Assembly (NCBI RefSeq): GCF_002736205.1
Contig: NZ_CP024091.1
Span: forward strand, 2,477,555 to 2,541,554
Reading direction: 5' to 3'
DNA: 64,000 nucleotides
Origin: Pedobacter ginsengisoli
GTDB lineage: Bacteria; Bacteroidota; Bacteroidia; Sphingobacteriales; Sphingobacteriaceae
Shown here piece by piece: positions 33,571 to 44,400 of the stretch. Within the stretch, counting starts at the first letter, position 1, and each line of letters starts with the position of its first letter. Under the pieces are notes generated by a model. That model made no database searches, was not told the DNA's origin, and saw nothing but the letters and a program-made list of their open reading frames with translations. The position numbers were made by a program, and so were the translations under genes.

Positions 33571-35637
33571 TTATTTGGCATCAGTACCAGTAAAAATAAG
33601 TTTAAAAGTCGAATCATCAGCTTCCAGTATGTCAGCTTCGCTGCCGTTTTTACTGGCAAACTTTACATCAATTATTCCGGTTAAGCGTGGTGCTACTTTG
33701 GTATCAGAATTATGGGTGTGCATTACGTACTTGTAATTCCCTGCTTTGTCTGTAAATAAATCGCCATGCCCTGTTCCGTTGTATTTTAGCTTTTGGCGAC
33801 TTATGATTGGGCTGCCTTCATATTTTTTCCACGGGCCTGTTGGCGATGTTGAAGTGGCGTAACCCACTGCGTAATCTTTATTGCGAAAGTCGTTTGCAGA
33901 ATAGATCAGGTAATAAAGGTTTTTATGTTTTATTACTGTTGGCCCTTCGGTAACCGGCCAACCTGTTTTCTCGGTATTTTCCCAGGGCAGTAAACCACTT
34001 ATACATTCTTTGGCGGTTTCCTGCATTACATCAGAAAGGTCAGCTTTCATTTCAGAAACAAAAATTCTGTTACCCTCCTGAAGCTTTACATGGTACAAAT
34101 ACGTTTTACCATCAGTATCAAAAAAGATAAAAGGATCTATTTGTTTACCAATACCCGATAATGGCTTTATCTGCTCTTGCTTAAAGGGGCCTAACGGGCT
34201 ATCGCTTTTTGCTATAGCAATCTGTTCATCAGCCGTGTAGGCCATATAGTAGGCGTTATTGCGCTTAAAAACCTGCGGTGCCCAAAAGCCTTTAGTACCA
34301 AAAGCTTCGCCTTTTACAAGCGCCAAACCATTGTTTTTGCCTACAGGGCCTTTCCAATTCTTTAAATCTGATGATTCGTATACTTCAAACCCTTTGTCGC
34401 TGCTGGTGCCATACAGGTAGTATTTACCATTGTCTGGAAATATTGTTGGATCGGCAAGTGCTATAGGTTCTTGCACCAAACGTCCTTTTATCATCCAGAT
34501 TTCTGAGTGATTAGAATATGCATTTGTGCTTGTTACTGCAACTATGGTATTGTCGTTTAGTACAGTTACACTACTCCACAGGCATGATTTATCGGCAGGG
34601 ATAATGAAGGGTGTAGATTTTTTGCTAAAATTACGGGCCTGCTCATCGCCAACAACTACCTTCATATCTGCAAACTCCATTTTATTGGTTCGGCCTTCTG
34701 TACCTTGATAAGAAAGTATGGTTTGGCCGGTTTTTAATTGCCTTAAATAAGGTGCGCCTGCATAAATATTATCGGCAATTTTATCGGCCATGGCATAGCT
34801 TCTGTTGGCACTGCCTGCATCTACTGTGTTTGCCCAGTTTTCTGTTAAAGAATTTCTGATGATGTAAGGTTTAAAAGCATCAAAACCGTTGTCTTCTATA
34901 GCAAATACTACCTCTTTTCCGTTACTAAGCAATAAGGGTACTGGCATACCATCGCGTTTTCCTGCTCTGTAACTTACAATTTCACGATTTTTTGTCCATG
35001 TTAAACCGTTATCGCTTGACCGCAGCATAGAGATATTCTGCTCATCGGAATTGAGATAATCACCTTCGTTAGCAAAAAACAATTGGATTTCTCCACTAGG
35101 CAATTGTACGGCTGATGGCTCCCAACATCCATTTTTAAATTCGTATCCTGCTTCATAAAGTAATTTCTCGTCTTTCCATGTTAGTCCGCCATCATAACTT
35201 TTCTTGGTACGGATGCCGAATTTTCTTGAAGGCGAAATATCATATGGCCTCGGATTATAACAAGCCAGCAGGGAATGATCTTTTAATTCTAATATATCGG
35301 GAACGGACATATTTGTTCCATCGGCACGCCGGGCAACTGAAACCGGTGCCGACCAGGTGGCTCCCAGATCGGAACTTTTAACACTCACAATATTTCCATC
35401 GGCTTCGTATATGGCTATGAGCGTTTGATCTTGCAATTGAATCATCCTTGCGTATCCACAATATTTTTCGCCTGCGGCAGATGAGGAAACCTTTTTAAGG
35501 GTGCTGTAATCCCATACCACATGGCTATTTACAGGTGGTTTTTGAGGCACAATAACCGTTTCATTTTTTTTACTACAGCCTAATGCCAGTAATGCACAGA
35601 ACTGCACTGCAGCACAGATTTGAATAGCTAATCTCAT
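33571..35637 (-). CDS. Two-domain glycan hydrolase: BNR/sialidase-like propeller fused to GH43
   Basis: 688 residues with a lipoprotein signal (LLALGCSKK, Cys near 21). About 40-385 is a propeller with Asp-box-like repeats (SSDLGATWSAP, SYDGGLTWKDE, SSDNGLTWTKN), as in sialidases (GH33) and exo-arabinanases (GH93). About 390-685 is a GH43 five-bladed propeller with the base Asp396 in ADPTIF, FWAPQVF and the acid region VTEGPTVI. With GH43 and GH-A enzymes alongside, a GH93-like exo-arabinanase role for the first half is attractive but inferred; a sialidase would need the Arg triad, which I cannot confirm. Its start overlaps the upstream GH43 stop (ATGA), giving translational coupling. Confidence 0.8.
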   Translation of the reverse strand: MRLAIQICAAVQFCALLALGCSKKNETVIVPQKPPVNSHVVWDYSTLKKVSSSAAGEKYCGYARMIQLQDQTLIAIYEADGNIVSVKSSDLGATWSAPVSVARRADGTNMSVPDILELKDHSLLACYNPRPYDISPSRKFGIRTKKSYDGGLTWKDEKLLYEAGYEFKNGCWEPSAVQLPSGEIQLFFANEGDYLNSDEQNISMLRSSDNGLTWTKNREIVSYRAGKRDGMPVPLLLSNGKEVVFAIEDNGFDAFKPYIIRNSLTENWANTVDAGSANRSYAMADKIADNIYAGAPYLRQLKTGQTILSYQGTEGRTNKMEFADMKVVVGDEQARNFSKKSTPFIIPADKSCLWSSVTVLNDNTIVAVTSTNAYSNHSEIWMIKGRLVQEPIALADPTIFPDNGKYYLYGTSSDKGFEVYESSDLKNWKGPVGKNNGLALVKGEAFGTKGFWAPQVFKRNNAYYMAYTADEQIAIAKSDSPLGPFKQEQIKPLSGIGKQIDPFIFFDTDGKTYLYHVKLQEGNRIFVSEMKADLSDVMQETAKECISGLLPWENTEKTGWPVTEGPTVIKHKNLYYLIYSANDFRNKDYAVGYATSTSPTGPWKKYEGSPIISRQKLKYNGTGHGDLFTDKAGNYKYVMHTHNSDTKVAPRLTGIIDVKFASKNGSEADILEADDSTFKLIFTGTDAK

Positions 35638-36698
35638 TCGCCTGATGGTTTAAGGATTGGTGTATTGATTTTTACAGGTTCACCAAAGTTTGGTGTTCCA
35701 TCGGCATTCCAGGTAAACTTTTGCATCCTCGGACTACGGTCGTTAGAGCATGCTAATCCTGCTCTGGGATTAGCATGATAAAGAATCCAGTCTTCCGTTC
35801 CATCTGGCGACTTAAAAAAGCTATTATGGCCAGGGCCAAAAGCTCCGTTTTCTGGTTTTTTAGTAAACACTGGTTTATCTGTTTTAGTCCAATCTGCCGG
35901 TTTCAGCGGATCTCCGTTATCTTTTAAACTGATCATACCCAAAGAGTAATCATCCGTCCAACAACCGCTGGCCGAAAAGATCAGAAAGGTTTTCCCGTTC
36001 TTGTTTGTTAAAATTTCGGGGCCTTCATTTACATGGGGCGAGCCTATCTTTTCCCAATCGTATGTAGGAGTAGATATCTCTACCCGCGGGGTAGCCATTT
36101 TCCATGGTTCATCTGCTAACTGCGCGATATATAAACGCTGGGTGTTATCAGTAGCTGAAATATGTCCGCTCCAAATGATGTAATTTTTATCATCTCTGGT
36201 GAAAACAGTAGCATCAATAGCAAAGAAATCTGCATTGTTATCTTTAATCTGTCCCTTTACAACCCAGCTGCCTTTTGTAGGGTCAGCATTGCTGTTTTCG
36301 AGTACAAACATGCGCTGGGTAGATAAATCGCCAGATGATCCGGCGGTATAATAAATATACCATTTATTGTTCAGAAAATGCAGCTCCGGTGCCCAGATGT
36401 TTCTGGAATCGGCACCCGATGCGGGTGCCTTGTAAGCCACAGTAACCTCTGCCCTGCTTAACTGAGAAAGCGCTTTTGTTTTAAGGATAGAAACCTGGCT
36501 GCCCTGCGTGTTCATGTAATAGTAATACCCATCTTTTCGGATAACCCATGGATCTGGCCCGCTATTTAACAAGGGATTTGTAAATGTGGTTATAGCAGGC
36601 GCAGGCTTGTCTTTATCTGGTTCAGACTTTTTCTGGCTTTTGCTACAACCAACTATGGTTTGCAGTAGCAGAATAATGGTTACACTTCTTAAAAACAT
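35634..36698 (-). CDS. GH43 family glycoside hydrolase, lipoprotein
   Basis: 354 residues with a lipoprotein signal (TIVGCSKSQ, Cys near 18) and a low-complexity linker. The GH43 propeller starts with the base Asp49 in SGPDPWVIRKDGYYYYMNT (family pattern DPW/DP[SD]), then NIWAPELHFL, the pKa-modulating Asp in FAIDATVF near 170, and the acid Glu225 in NEGPEIL. GH43 enzymes are arabinofuranosidases, arabinanases or xylosidases. The DPWV/WAPELH type with an extended GFGPGHNSFF-like segment (here AFGPGHNSFF) is common among secreted alpha-L-arabinofuranosidases. It lies 10 nt after susD in the same operon. Confidence 0.88.
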   Translation of the reverse strand: MFLRSVTIILLLQTIVGCSKSQKKSEPDKDKPAPAITTFTNPLLNSGPDPWVIRKDGYYYYMNTQGSQVSILKTKALSQLSRAEVTVAYKAPASGADSRNIWAPELHFLNNKWYIYYTAGSSGDLSTQRMFVLENSNADPTKGSWVVKGQIKDNNADFFAIDATVFTRDDKNYIIWSGHISATDNTQRLYIAQLADEPWKMATPRVEISTPTYDWEKIGSPHVNEGPEILTNKNGKTFLIFSASGCWTDDYSLGMISLKDNGDPLKPADWTKTDKPVFTKKPENGAFGPGHNSFFKSPDGTEDWILYHANPRAGLACSNDRSPRMQKFTWNADGTPNFGEPVKINTPILKPSGE

Positions 36699-36708
36699 AG
36701 CTTCTGAA

Positions 36709-38238
36709 TTAATAATTAGGGTTTTGAGAAAGATTAGTATTATTGTCTACCTCAACCTGCGGTAATGGCAAGCGGATATGTTTTCCTACAACAAAGTTTT
36801 TAAAATCAGGGTCGCGTAAGGCAACTTTATCTACATTAGCTTTATTATCAAGATCGCCCCATCGTTTTAAATCTGCCCATCTAACGCTTTCGCCACAAAG
36901 CTCCAGGCTTCTTTCAACTTTAAGCCTTTCTCTGAACAAATCTTTATTGGTACCAATTGCAGGATAAGCGGTAGCCAAAGCAGCCATATTTGCCCTTGTG
37001 CGCACACGGTTTACATATTGGTAAGCATCGGCTGTTTGCCCAAGCTCGTTTAATGCTTCTGCGTACATCAGTAAAACATCGGCAAAGCGAATCACCCTGT
37101 TGTTTACCTGATTAAAATAATCTTCATTATTTCTCATATAGTCACGCGAGTATTTTTTGAACCAGGCTTCATCAGTCCCCCACTCCCAACTTCTGCCATA
37201 AGTCTTATCGCCAAAATCAGCTTCAAGACCCGGATAGAATAATGTATATCTTAACCTTGGGTCAATTTTATTATCAATGGTTTTCTCTTTTTTAAACTCA
37301 TTAACCAACCAAAATCTGGCTTGTCCATCTGACCATCCTATGCTCCTTGGTGCAAAAAACTGGGATCGGTTACTTCCCATATTAGAGCTGGGACCATCAC
37401 CCTCTCCAGATTTATTGGCATCAGAAAACTGAATTTCAAAAACAGATTCTTTGTTGTTCTCGTTTTCTGCCCTGAAGTTATCTTTATAATCAACAAGATC
37501 ATAATAATTTTTACCGGCACCGGTAACCAGATAATCTAAAGCAGTTTTGGCATCACCCCATTTATGCTGCTGCAATAAAGCCCGACCCAGCATAGCTTGG
37601 GCTGCTCCCTTTGTAGCACGACCAATTTCAGCTCCAGTCCATTGTTCCGGCAAATCGGCACTTGCTTCAGTTAGATCTTTTTCAACCTGTGCCCAAACCT
37701 GAGTTAAAGAGCTTTGCTCAGGTAAATCAGTTGGTTTTTGAAGTGTAGTTACAATAGGAAAGTTCTCCCATAGTATAGCGGCATAGTAATAGTAAAATCC
37801 TCTAAGGAATTTTGCCTGGGCAAGTATTTCCGTTTTCTTTTTGGCATCTGCAAAAGGAATTTCCGGAACATAAGTAAGCACCTGATTGCATCTGAAGATT
37901 GCCTTATAAGTATCTCTGTAAGTATTTACATTCCCTTCCCAGAAATTGTAATTGATGTATTGGAATCTGGTCCAATCGCCAAGCTCAGTCCAGGGGCTAT
38001 TGCTCCATCCTTCATCAGAAGTTAAATCGAGTCTGAAATAGATCCATCTGTTCCAACCTCCGTTTTGATAAAACATTGCATATGCTGCATTTATACCCTT
38101 TTGGGCATCACTTTCGGTTTTCCAGAATTGGTCAACTGTAAGTGTATTGGGGCTATCCTGATCTAACAGCGACTTTTTACAGGAAGATATCAGGATTATT
38201 GCACCTACTATTAATATTTTTGAAATTATATTTTTCAT
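36709..38238 (-). CDS. SusD/RagB-family surface glycan-binding lipoprotein
   Basis: 509 residues with a lipoprotein signal (IISSCKK, Cys near 20). It has the SusD_like N-terminal repeat region (LDQDSPNTLTVDQFWKTESD), the helical TPR core (FLRGFYYYYAAILWENFPIV) and the C-terminal family ending with RFADVLLMYAEALNELG and RWADLKRWGD and the short NPNY end. It forms a lid on its SusC partner in the outer membrane and binds oligosaccharide before uptake. It starts 11 nt after the susC stop. The glycan is likely an arabinose-containing polymer by operon content, not from this sequence. Confidence 0.95.
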   Translation of the reverse strand: MKNIISKILIVGAIILISSCKKSLLDQDSPNTLTVDQFWKTESDAQKGINAAYAMFYQNGGWNRWIYFRLDLTSDEGWSNSPWTELGDWTRFQYINYNFWEGNVNTYRDTYKAIFRCNQVLTYVPEIPFADAKKKTEILAQAKFLRGFYYYYAAILWENFPIVTTLQKPTDLPEQSSLTQVWAQVEKDLTEASADLPEQWTGAEIGRATKGAAQAMLGRALLQQHKWGDAKTALDYLVTGAGKNYYDLVDYKDNFRAENENNKESVFEIQFSDANKSGEGDGPSSNMGSNRSQFFAPRSIGWSDGQARFWLVNEFKKEKTIDNKIDPRLRYTLFYPGLEADFGDKTYGRSWEWGTDEAWFKKYSRDYMRNNEDYFNQVNNRVIRFADVLLMYAEALNELGQTADAYQYVNRVRTRANMAALATAYPAIGTNKDLFRERLKVERSLELCGESVRWADLKRWGDLDNKANVDKVALRDPDFKNFVVGKHIRLPLPQVEVDNNTNLSQNPNY

Positions 38239-38249
38239 CTTGTTTTTAA

Positions 38250-41200
38250 TTAAAATCCGAAGTTTAAACCAAGAGATACTGTTCTCAAATTAGGGAACGC
38301 ACCATAATCAAATCCTTTTTCAAAGATGCTGGCATTACTAAATTCAGGGTCAAGTCCTGTATATTTGGTAATTGTGATCAGATTTTGTCCTGAAAGTGTT
38401 ACCCTTGCCGTGCTAAACCCAATTTTCTTAAGTGCATTGGCCGGAATGTTATAAGAAATACCTATATACTTCATGCGGGCAAAACTTCCGTTCTCTAACC
38501 AGCGATCAGTGTCACCTCTGGCATTAATTGTGCTTCCGTAAAAAGCACGTGGAATGCTTGTATTCGGATTTTCCGGTGTCCACGGCTGCACGCCTTTGCG
38601 ATAATTAGAATTGTCAGAAAAATTATCCATTACACTTCTTGGACCGTTAAATACTTTGGCTCCAAAAGACCCGAACCAGTCCATGCTAAATTCAAAACCT
38701 TTATAAGAAGCTCCGAAATTTAACCCCAATTCATAATCAGCCCATGGACTTCCTACCACAACTTTATCGTCATTGCTAATCTGACCATCATCATTGTTAT
38801 CCTTAAAGCGGATATCACCTGGTTTAGCACCAGGTTGGATCACTTGTCCTTTAGAATTTTTGTAATTGTTTACATCGTCCATATTCTGAAACAGGCCATC
38901 AGTTTGCAATACGTACCACATTCCAATTGGCTGCCCAACTTCAGTAACCGTGTTACCAACAATCGTTTTGTTCTTCCCATATCCAAGATCGATTACCTTG
39001 TTATTAAGCGTAGTTAGATTTGCGGTGATATTATATTTGAATTCTGCTGAATTCTCGGCATAAGTGGCAGTAAACTCAAGCCCTCTGTTTCCAAGTGTAG
39101 CACCATTTACAAAAGGACTTCCACCATCGTTTCCTGTTGAAAAAAGAATCGGATACCGAAGCAGGACATCTTTTGTTTTAGAGATAAAATACTCAGCGGT
39201 AACGGAAAGCTTATTGTTTAGAAAAGCTGCATCGAACCCATAATTTTGCTGGCTTAGCTTTTCCCATTTCAAATCGGCATTTGCCAACTGTACTTGGGTA
39301 CCCCCCGATTGAATGGCTTGATTTGGCCCAAAGGGAACTGTAGAAAAAGTATTTATCAGTGCAATAGATTCATAAGCCCCTATATTTCCCGTACCAAGCG
39401 TACCATAATTTGCTCTCACCTTTAAGTCGTTTATCCATGGAGATTTAAAAAAGTCTTCCTTACTAATACGCCACGCTGCTGAAACAGAAGGAAAACTATC
39501 AAACTTATAACCTTTACCCAACCTTGAAGAGCCATCAGACCTGATGATAGCGTTAAGCAAGTACTTATCAGCATAATTATACTCTAACCTGCCGAAATAG
39601 GATATCAAATCTGTACGCCATCTATAGCCACCAGTTTGAGGTTCATTTCCTTGATCTAAGACGTCATAATAATGGCCGGTTGTTGAGTTCTGTAAAATAT
39701 TACGTTTTGTACCCCACATCATAGCATAATTGTCTTTTTGATAAGACTGTCCTCCTATTACCGTTAGGCTGTGTTTATCAAAATTCTGATTGAATGTCAG
39801 TGTGTTTTCTGCAAGAATTGTTGATAATTGACCCCTGTTCTCATTTAGTATTGCAGGATCATAGGCCTGATTGAGTGTCCAGAATCCGTCTTTTTTCAAA
39901 TAAGTATAGTGGTCCCGGCTGGTTTCATAACCAATACTTCCCCTGTATTTTAATGACTTTAGTAACTGAAGTTCAGTATAGAGATTACCTCTGATTCTTA
40001 AATTTTCATTGGTACGGTCCTCCAGATTGGCAATAGCAAGAGGGTTTGTACCAAAAGTACGTGCTTTTGCCTCATCACCATAACCATATCCACCAGGATG
40101 ACTTGGATCATAAACAGGAATAGTAGGCAACATTCGGAATATATCAACGATAGGGTTACCTGACATCTCATTAACTTTGGCATTACTTATAGCAAGATTT
40201 TCACCGATAGTAAAAATCCCCTTAGTCCCTTTTGTGTTAACTCTAAAATTTATCCTGTCAAAATCAGTACTGATTACTGTACCTTTATTACCAAAATATC
40301 CCCCAGACACATAGTAACTGGCGTCCTTAGAGCCACCATTAAAACTTAGGTTATAATCCTGAATATTACCTGTTCTGAAAGCAACATCCTGCCAGTCTGT
40401 ATTGTTAGTAAGGTCCAGTTTTTGCCTTGTAATACCGGCATTATCATAGGCCATAAAATTAATCCTTGAGAATTCTTCAGTCCCAGTAAGATCATAACGA
40501 GGCATCGTCTGCACACCGGCTTTACCTGTAAACTCAATCTTCATAGGTCCTTCCGCACCCTTTTTGGTCGTAATAATGATCACCCCATTTCCTGCCCTGG
40601 AGCCATAAATAGCAGCTGCAGAAGCATCTTTTAGGATTTGAATGGATTCTATATCTGCAGGATTAAAGTCACGATTAGCTGTAGTAATCAATCCATCGAT
40701 TACATATAAGGGAGTTGCTCCAGCTATGTCTGACATGTTCTTCAGACCTCTAATCTGTATTTGTGCCTCTGAACCCGGTTGTCCTCCTCCTCTAACCCTG
40801 ATACCTGTTGCCAACCCTTGTAAAGATTCAGCAACAGTGGTACCTTGTTTCTTACTAACATCTGCCGCTTTGACAACAGAAATGGCACCTGTCAAATCCT
40901 TTTTTCTTTGCGTTCCATAACCAACAACAACAACTTCATTTAAATCAGAAGCTGATTCAACTAGGGTCACATTAACAGTAGATCGCCCGTTAACTACTAC
41001 CTCCTGAGTGGTGTAACCGATATAAGAAAACACAAGAACTGCATTGCCCGCATTAGGTACCGAAATGGTATAAACCCCATTTTGGTTTGTGGTTGCTGAT
41101 ACAGATGTTCCCTTGACAAGTACACCTACTCCTATTAATGGCCCCGACTTGTCTGATACGGTTCCGGTTATGTTGCTCTGGGCAAATACGGCCTGGCAAC

Positions 41201-41276
41201 AGAGAATAAATAATGAACTAAGAATAAAGCAGAGCTTTAACTCTTTGCTAAAGTGTAATTTTTTTTTCATGCTCAT
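38250..41276 (-). CDS. SusC-family TonB-dependent outer-membrane transporter
   Basis: 1008 residues; a second ATG two codons in (41270) is an equally good start. After the signal peptide (about 1-33, AVFAQS) come a carboxypeptidase-like regulatory domain (ITGTVSDKSGPLIGVGVLVK, about 34-115) and a plug domain with the family motif VVVVGYGTQRKKDLTGAIS and ESIQILKDASAAAIYGSRAG (about 120-235). A 22-strand barrel follows, ending with the usual aromatic strand LRTVSLGLNFGF. It imports oligosaccharides with TonB energy, working with the SusD lipoprotein. First gene of the operon, divergent from the hybrid sensor kinase that probably activates it. Confidence 0.96.
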   Translation of the reverse strand: MSMKKKLHFSKELKLCFILSSLFILCCQAVFAQSNITGTVSDKSGPLIGVGVLVKGTSVSATTNQNGVYTISVPNAGNAVLVFSYIGYTTQEVVVNGRSTVNVTLVESASDLNEVVVVGYGTQRKKDLTGAISVVKAADVSKKQGTTVAESLQGLATGIRVRGGGQPGSEAQIQIRGLKNMSDIAGATPLYVIDGLITTANRDFNPADIESIQILKDASAAAIYGSRAGNGVIIITTKKGAEGPMKIEFTGKAGVQTMPRYDLTGTEEFSRINFMAYDNAGITRQKLDLTNNTDWQDVAFRTGNIQDYNLSFNGGSKDASYYVSGGYFGNKGTVISTDFDRINFRVNTKGTKGIFTIGENLAISNAKVNEMSGNPIVDIFRMLPTIPVYDPSHPGGYGYGDEAKARTFGTNPLAIANLEDRTNENLRIRGNLYTELQLLKSLKYRGSIGYETSRDHYTYLKKDGFWTLNQAYDPAILNENRGQLSTILAENTLTFNQNFDKHSLTVIGGQSYQKDNYAMMWGTKRNILQNSTTGHYYDVLDQGNEPQTGGYRWRTDLISYFGRLEYNYADKYLLNAIIRSDGSSRLGKGYKFDSFPSVSAAWRISKEDFFKSPWINDLKVRANYGTLGTGNIGAYESIALINTFSTVPFGPNQAIQSGGTQVQLANADLKWEKLSQQNYGFDAAFLNNKLSVTAEYFISKTKDVLLRYPILFSTGNDGGSPFVNGATLGNRGLEFTATYAENSAEFKYNITANLTTLNNKVIDLGYGKNKTIVGNTVTEVGQPIGMWYVLQTDGLFQNMDDVNNYKNSKGQVIQPGAKPGDIRFKDNNDDGQISNDDKVVVGSPWADYELGLNFGASYKGFEFSMDWFGSFGAKVFNGPRSVMDNFSDNSNYRKGVQPWTPENPNTSIPRAFYGSTINARGDTDRWLENGSFARMKYIGISYNIPANALKKIGFSTARVTLSGQNLITITKYTGLDPEFSNASIFEKGFDYGAFPNLRTVSLGLNFGF

Positions 41277-41350
41277 TTACAATTTATATTTGGTTGGTTC
41301 AATTCATTCCGTAATGGGGCTGAATTGATATGCTAATTGATGAATTAACA

Positions 41351-41397
41351 TTTGATCTTACTGATCAAACGTTGTTCAATTTGTCTCAATTGAGTCT
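41351..41397. promoter_or_regulatory. Inverted and direct repeats between susC and the hybrid sensor gene
   Basis: TTTGATC and GATCAAA (41351-41369, 5-nt spacer) are followed by two tandem units CAATT-tgTCT and CAATT-gaGTCT (41377-41397, 10 bp apart). Direct repeats with helical spacing are the usual target of AraC-type output domains, so this is the likely binding region of the adjacent hybrid regulator in the 200-bp divergent promoter. Confidence 0.45.
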
Positions 41398-41456
41398 AAA
41401 ATGGCAGAAATAAGGAATTCAAGTTCCTTTTTGGGGGTTTTCGACCTATCTTTATG

Positions 41457-41464
41457 ATAACCAA
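41457..41464 (+). promoter_or_regulatory. Putative -7 element of the hybrid sensor gene
   Basis: TATCTTTA is one base off TAnnTTTG; a TTTTTGG lies about 16-19 nt upstream. The transcript would start about 5 nt before the TTG start codon. Confidence 0.3.
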
Positions 41465-41476
41465 TATTAAATAGCA

Positions 41477-44400
41477 TTGAACAAGTTTCTATTCATATTA
41501 TCCATACTCATTGGTACGGTCGTTTCAACATTAGGTCAATCATACACTTTCAGACATTATCAGGTTGAAAACGGCTTATCTTATAATTCTGTGATCTGCA
41601 GTTTACAGGATAAAAAAGGCTTTTTATGGTTTGGAACTAAAGATGGTTTAAACAGGTTTGATGGCTATACCTTTAAAATTTTTAGAAATGATCCTGACAA
41701 TCCAAAAAGTATAGGAAACAATTTTATACACAGCCTTTATGAAGATAAGGACCAGAACATTTGGGTAGGCACATTAATTGGCCTTTACAGGTACAACCCT
41801 TTAAATGAAAGTTTTAATCTGATAGAGGTAACTAAAAACAGGGATGTACGGGATATTAAGCTGGATAGTAAAGGAAATATCTGGTACATAGCAGGTTTAA
41901 CCCTTTGTAAGTATAACGAGAAATCAAAAAAGCTGAAAACATTTGGTGGAAGAATACATTCTGGAGCTACATCATTAAGTATTACTGCCAATGATGAGGT
42001 TTGGGTTTCTACAACTGATGGCTTTATCCAAAAGTACAAGGAGACAAAAAATACGTTTGAAAACTATAACGTATTTATTAATTCGAAGCCAACTATTTCT
42101 TCGTGGATTGAAAAACTATACGACACTGGAAAAGGTTTCTTTTTTATCGGAACATCAAACCAGGGTATTAAAACATTTGATACCAGTACGCTAACCTATA
42201 AGGATATTTTAGCTACCAACCCAGATCAAACACCCATTTACGCCAGAGATTTTATTGCTAAAAGTGATGATGAATATTGGATAGCTACAGAATCGGGCCT
42301 GTTTATATACAACCTGAAAACAGGCAAATACAACAATCTGCGTAATAAATTTGATGATCCGTACTCGATTTCGGATAATGCGGTATACACATTGGCCAGA
42401 GATAAAGAAGGAGGAATATGGGCCGGGACTTATTTTGGGGGCGTAAATTATTATCCTAACCAATATACTTCTTTCGAAAAGTTTTTTCCTCAGGGTGGCA
42501 CTAACAGTTTAAGTGGGTATGCTGTGCGGGAGATTTGCAATGATAAAGATGGTAATATATGGATTGGTACTGAAGATGGGGGTTTAAACAAATTAAACCA
42601 TAAAACAGGTGTTTTTGAGCACTTTAAGCCTACCGGAGCTAAAACAAGTATATCGCATACAAATATACACGCACTGCTTGCTGTAGATAATGAGCTGTGG
42701 ATTGGAACTTTTGAGCGGGGGCTGGATGTGATGGATATTAATACTTCGAAAGTTTTAAGACATTACAGTGCCGGACAAGCGCCTAATGAATTGAAAAGCA
42801 ATTTTATTGAAAGTATGCTTAAGACCAGATCTGGTGAGATTTTGGTTGGTACATCGTTTGGTTTGTACCGATATAACCGGACTGGCAATGATTTCACTTT
42901 GTTAAATGAGGTACCGGGGAATCTTCATTACTCAAACCTGATTGAGGATGATCATGGAACAATTTGGGCAAGTTCATTACGGGATGGTTTATACTTTTAT
43001 AACCCTGGCAACAAAACATCGGGTTATTACAGACATGAAGAAAACAACAGGAAAAGTTTAAGTTCTAATGCCGTAAACAGCACGTTTGTAGATGCAAAGG
43101 GAGGGCTGTGGGTAGCTACTGAAAATGGATTAAACAGGTTTAATGAAAAGGAAGGAAACTTTAGAAGGTATAACAGTAAAAGCGGTTTTTTAAGCAATGT
43201 TTTCTATAAAATACTGGAAGACAGGAAGGGTAACCTTTGGATAAGCACATCGAGAGGGCTTGTATGTTTTGATACGAGCACGAATAGAATAAAATCGTAC
43301 ACTAAGGCTAATGGGCTGCTAAGCGACCAGTTTAATTACAGTTCGGCATTTAAAGACCTTAACGGGAGAATGTATTTTGGAAGTGTAAAAGGGTTGATCA
43401 GCTTTTTTCCCGATCAGTTCAGGCAAAATAAATTTGTATCGCCTGTTTACATTACAGGTTTTCAGATTTATAACAAAGAGATTGAAATTAATAAGAAAAA
43501 CTCTCCTTTAACAAAGTCTATTAATTTTACTGATGAAATTGAGCTGGCCCATGATCAATCGACTTTTAGCATTGACTTTGCTGCATTGGGCTACACCGCG
43601 CCTGAAATGACTGAGTATACTTTTAAAATGGAAGGCCTGGACAAAAACTGGACGTACTTAAAAGCTAACAGGAAGGTGTATTTTACTAACTTGTTACCGG
43701 GCACTTATACATTTAAGTTAAAAGCTGCTAACAGCAGCGGGATATGGAGCAATAAAATTACGGAGCTAAATATTGTTATAAAACCGCCGCTATGGGCCAG
43801 CCCACTGGCATTTTTGTTTTACGCTTTGCTCATTGCTGTAGCTATATACTATGCTATACGCTACTACCACCAGCGCATCAGCAACAAAAATAAACGCAAA
43901 ATTGAATTGTGGGAATCGAAAAAAGAGAAAGAGCTATACCACGCCAAAATTGAGTTTTTTACTTATGTTACCCACGAGATAAGGACGCCACTTACCTTAA
44001 TTAAAGGGCCATTGGAGGACGTAATGAAAAAAGCTGAGGAAGTACCTGCTATTACGGATAACCTGGTAATTATGAAGAAGAATACCAACAGGTTAATTGA
44101 GCTAACGGATCAACTGCTGGATTTCCGTAAAACCGAGATTAAAGGGTTTAACCTGAACTTTGTAAACATTAATGTAAGCAAGTTGCTTGAAGAAAACTGC
44201 CTGAGGTATAAATCTGCAATGGAAAAAAAGGGGCTTGTATTAAATGTTAACTTGCCCGAGGAGCCTCTTTATGCTTATGCTGATCCTGAAGCTTTGAACA
44301 AAATACTAAGTAATTTAATTGATAATGCTGTAAAATATGCCGCAGGACAAATCGAGATTGTTTTAACTTCAGATACGGATACTTTTGACATCGAAGTAAA

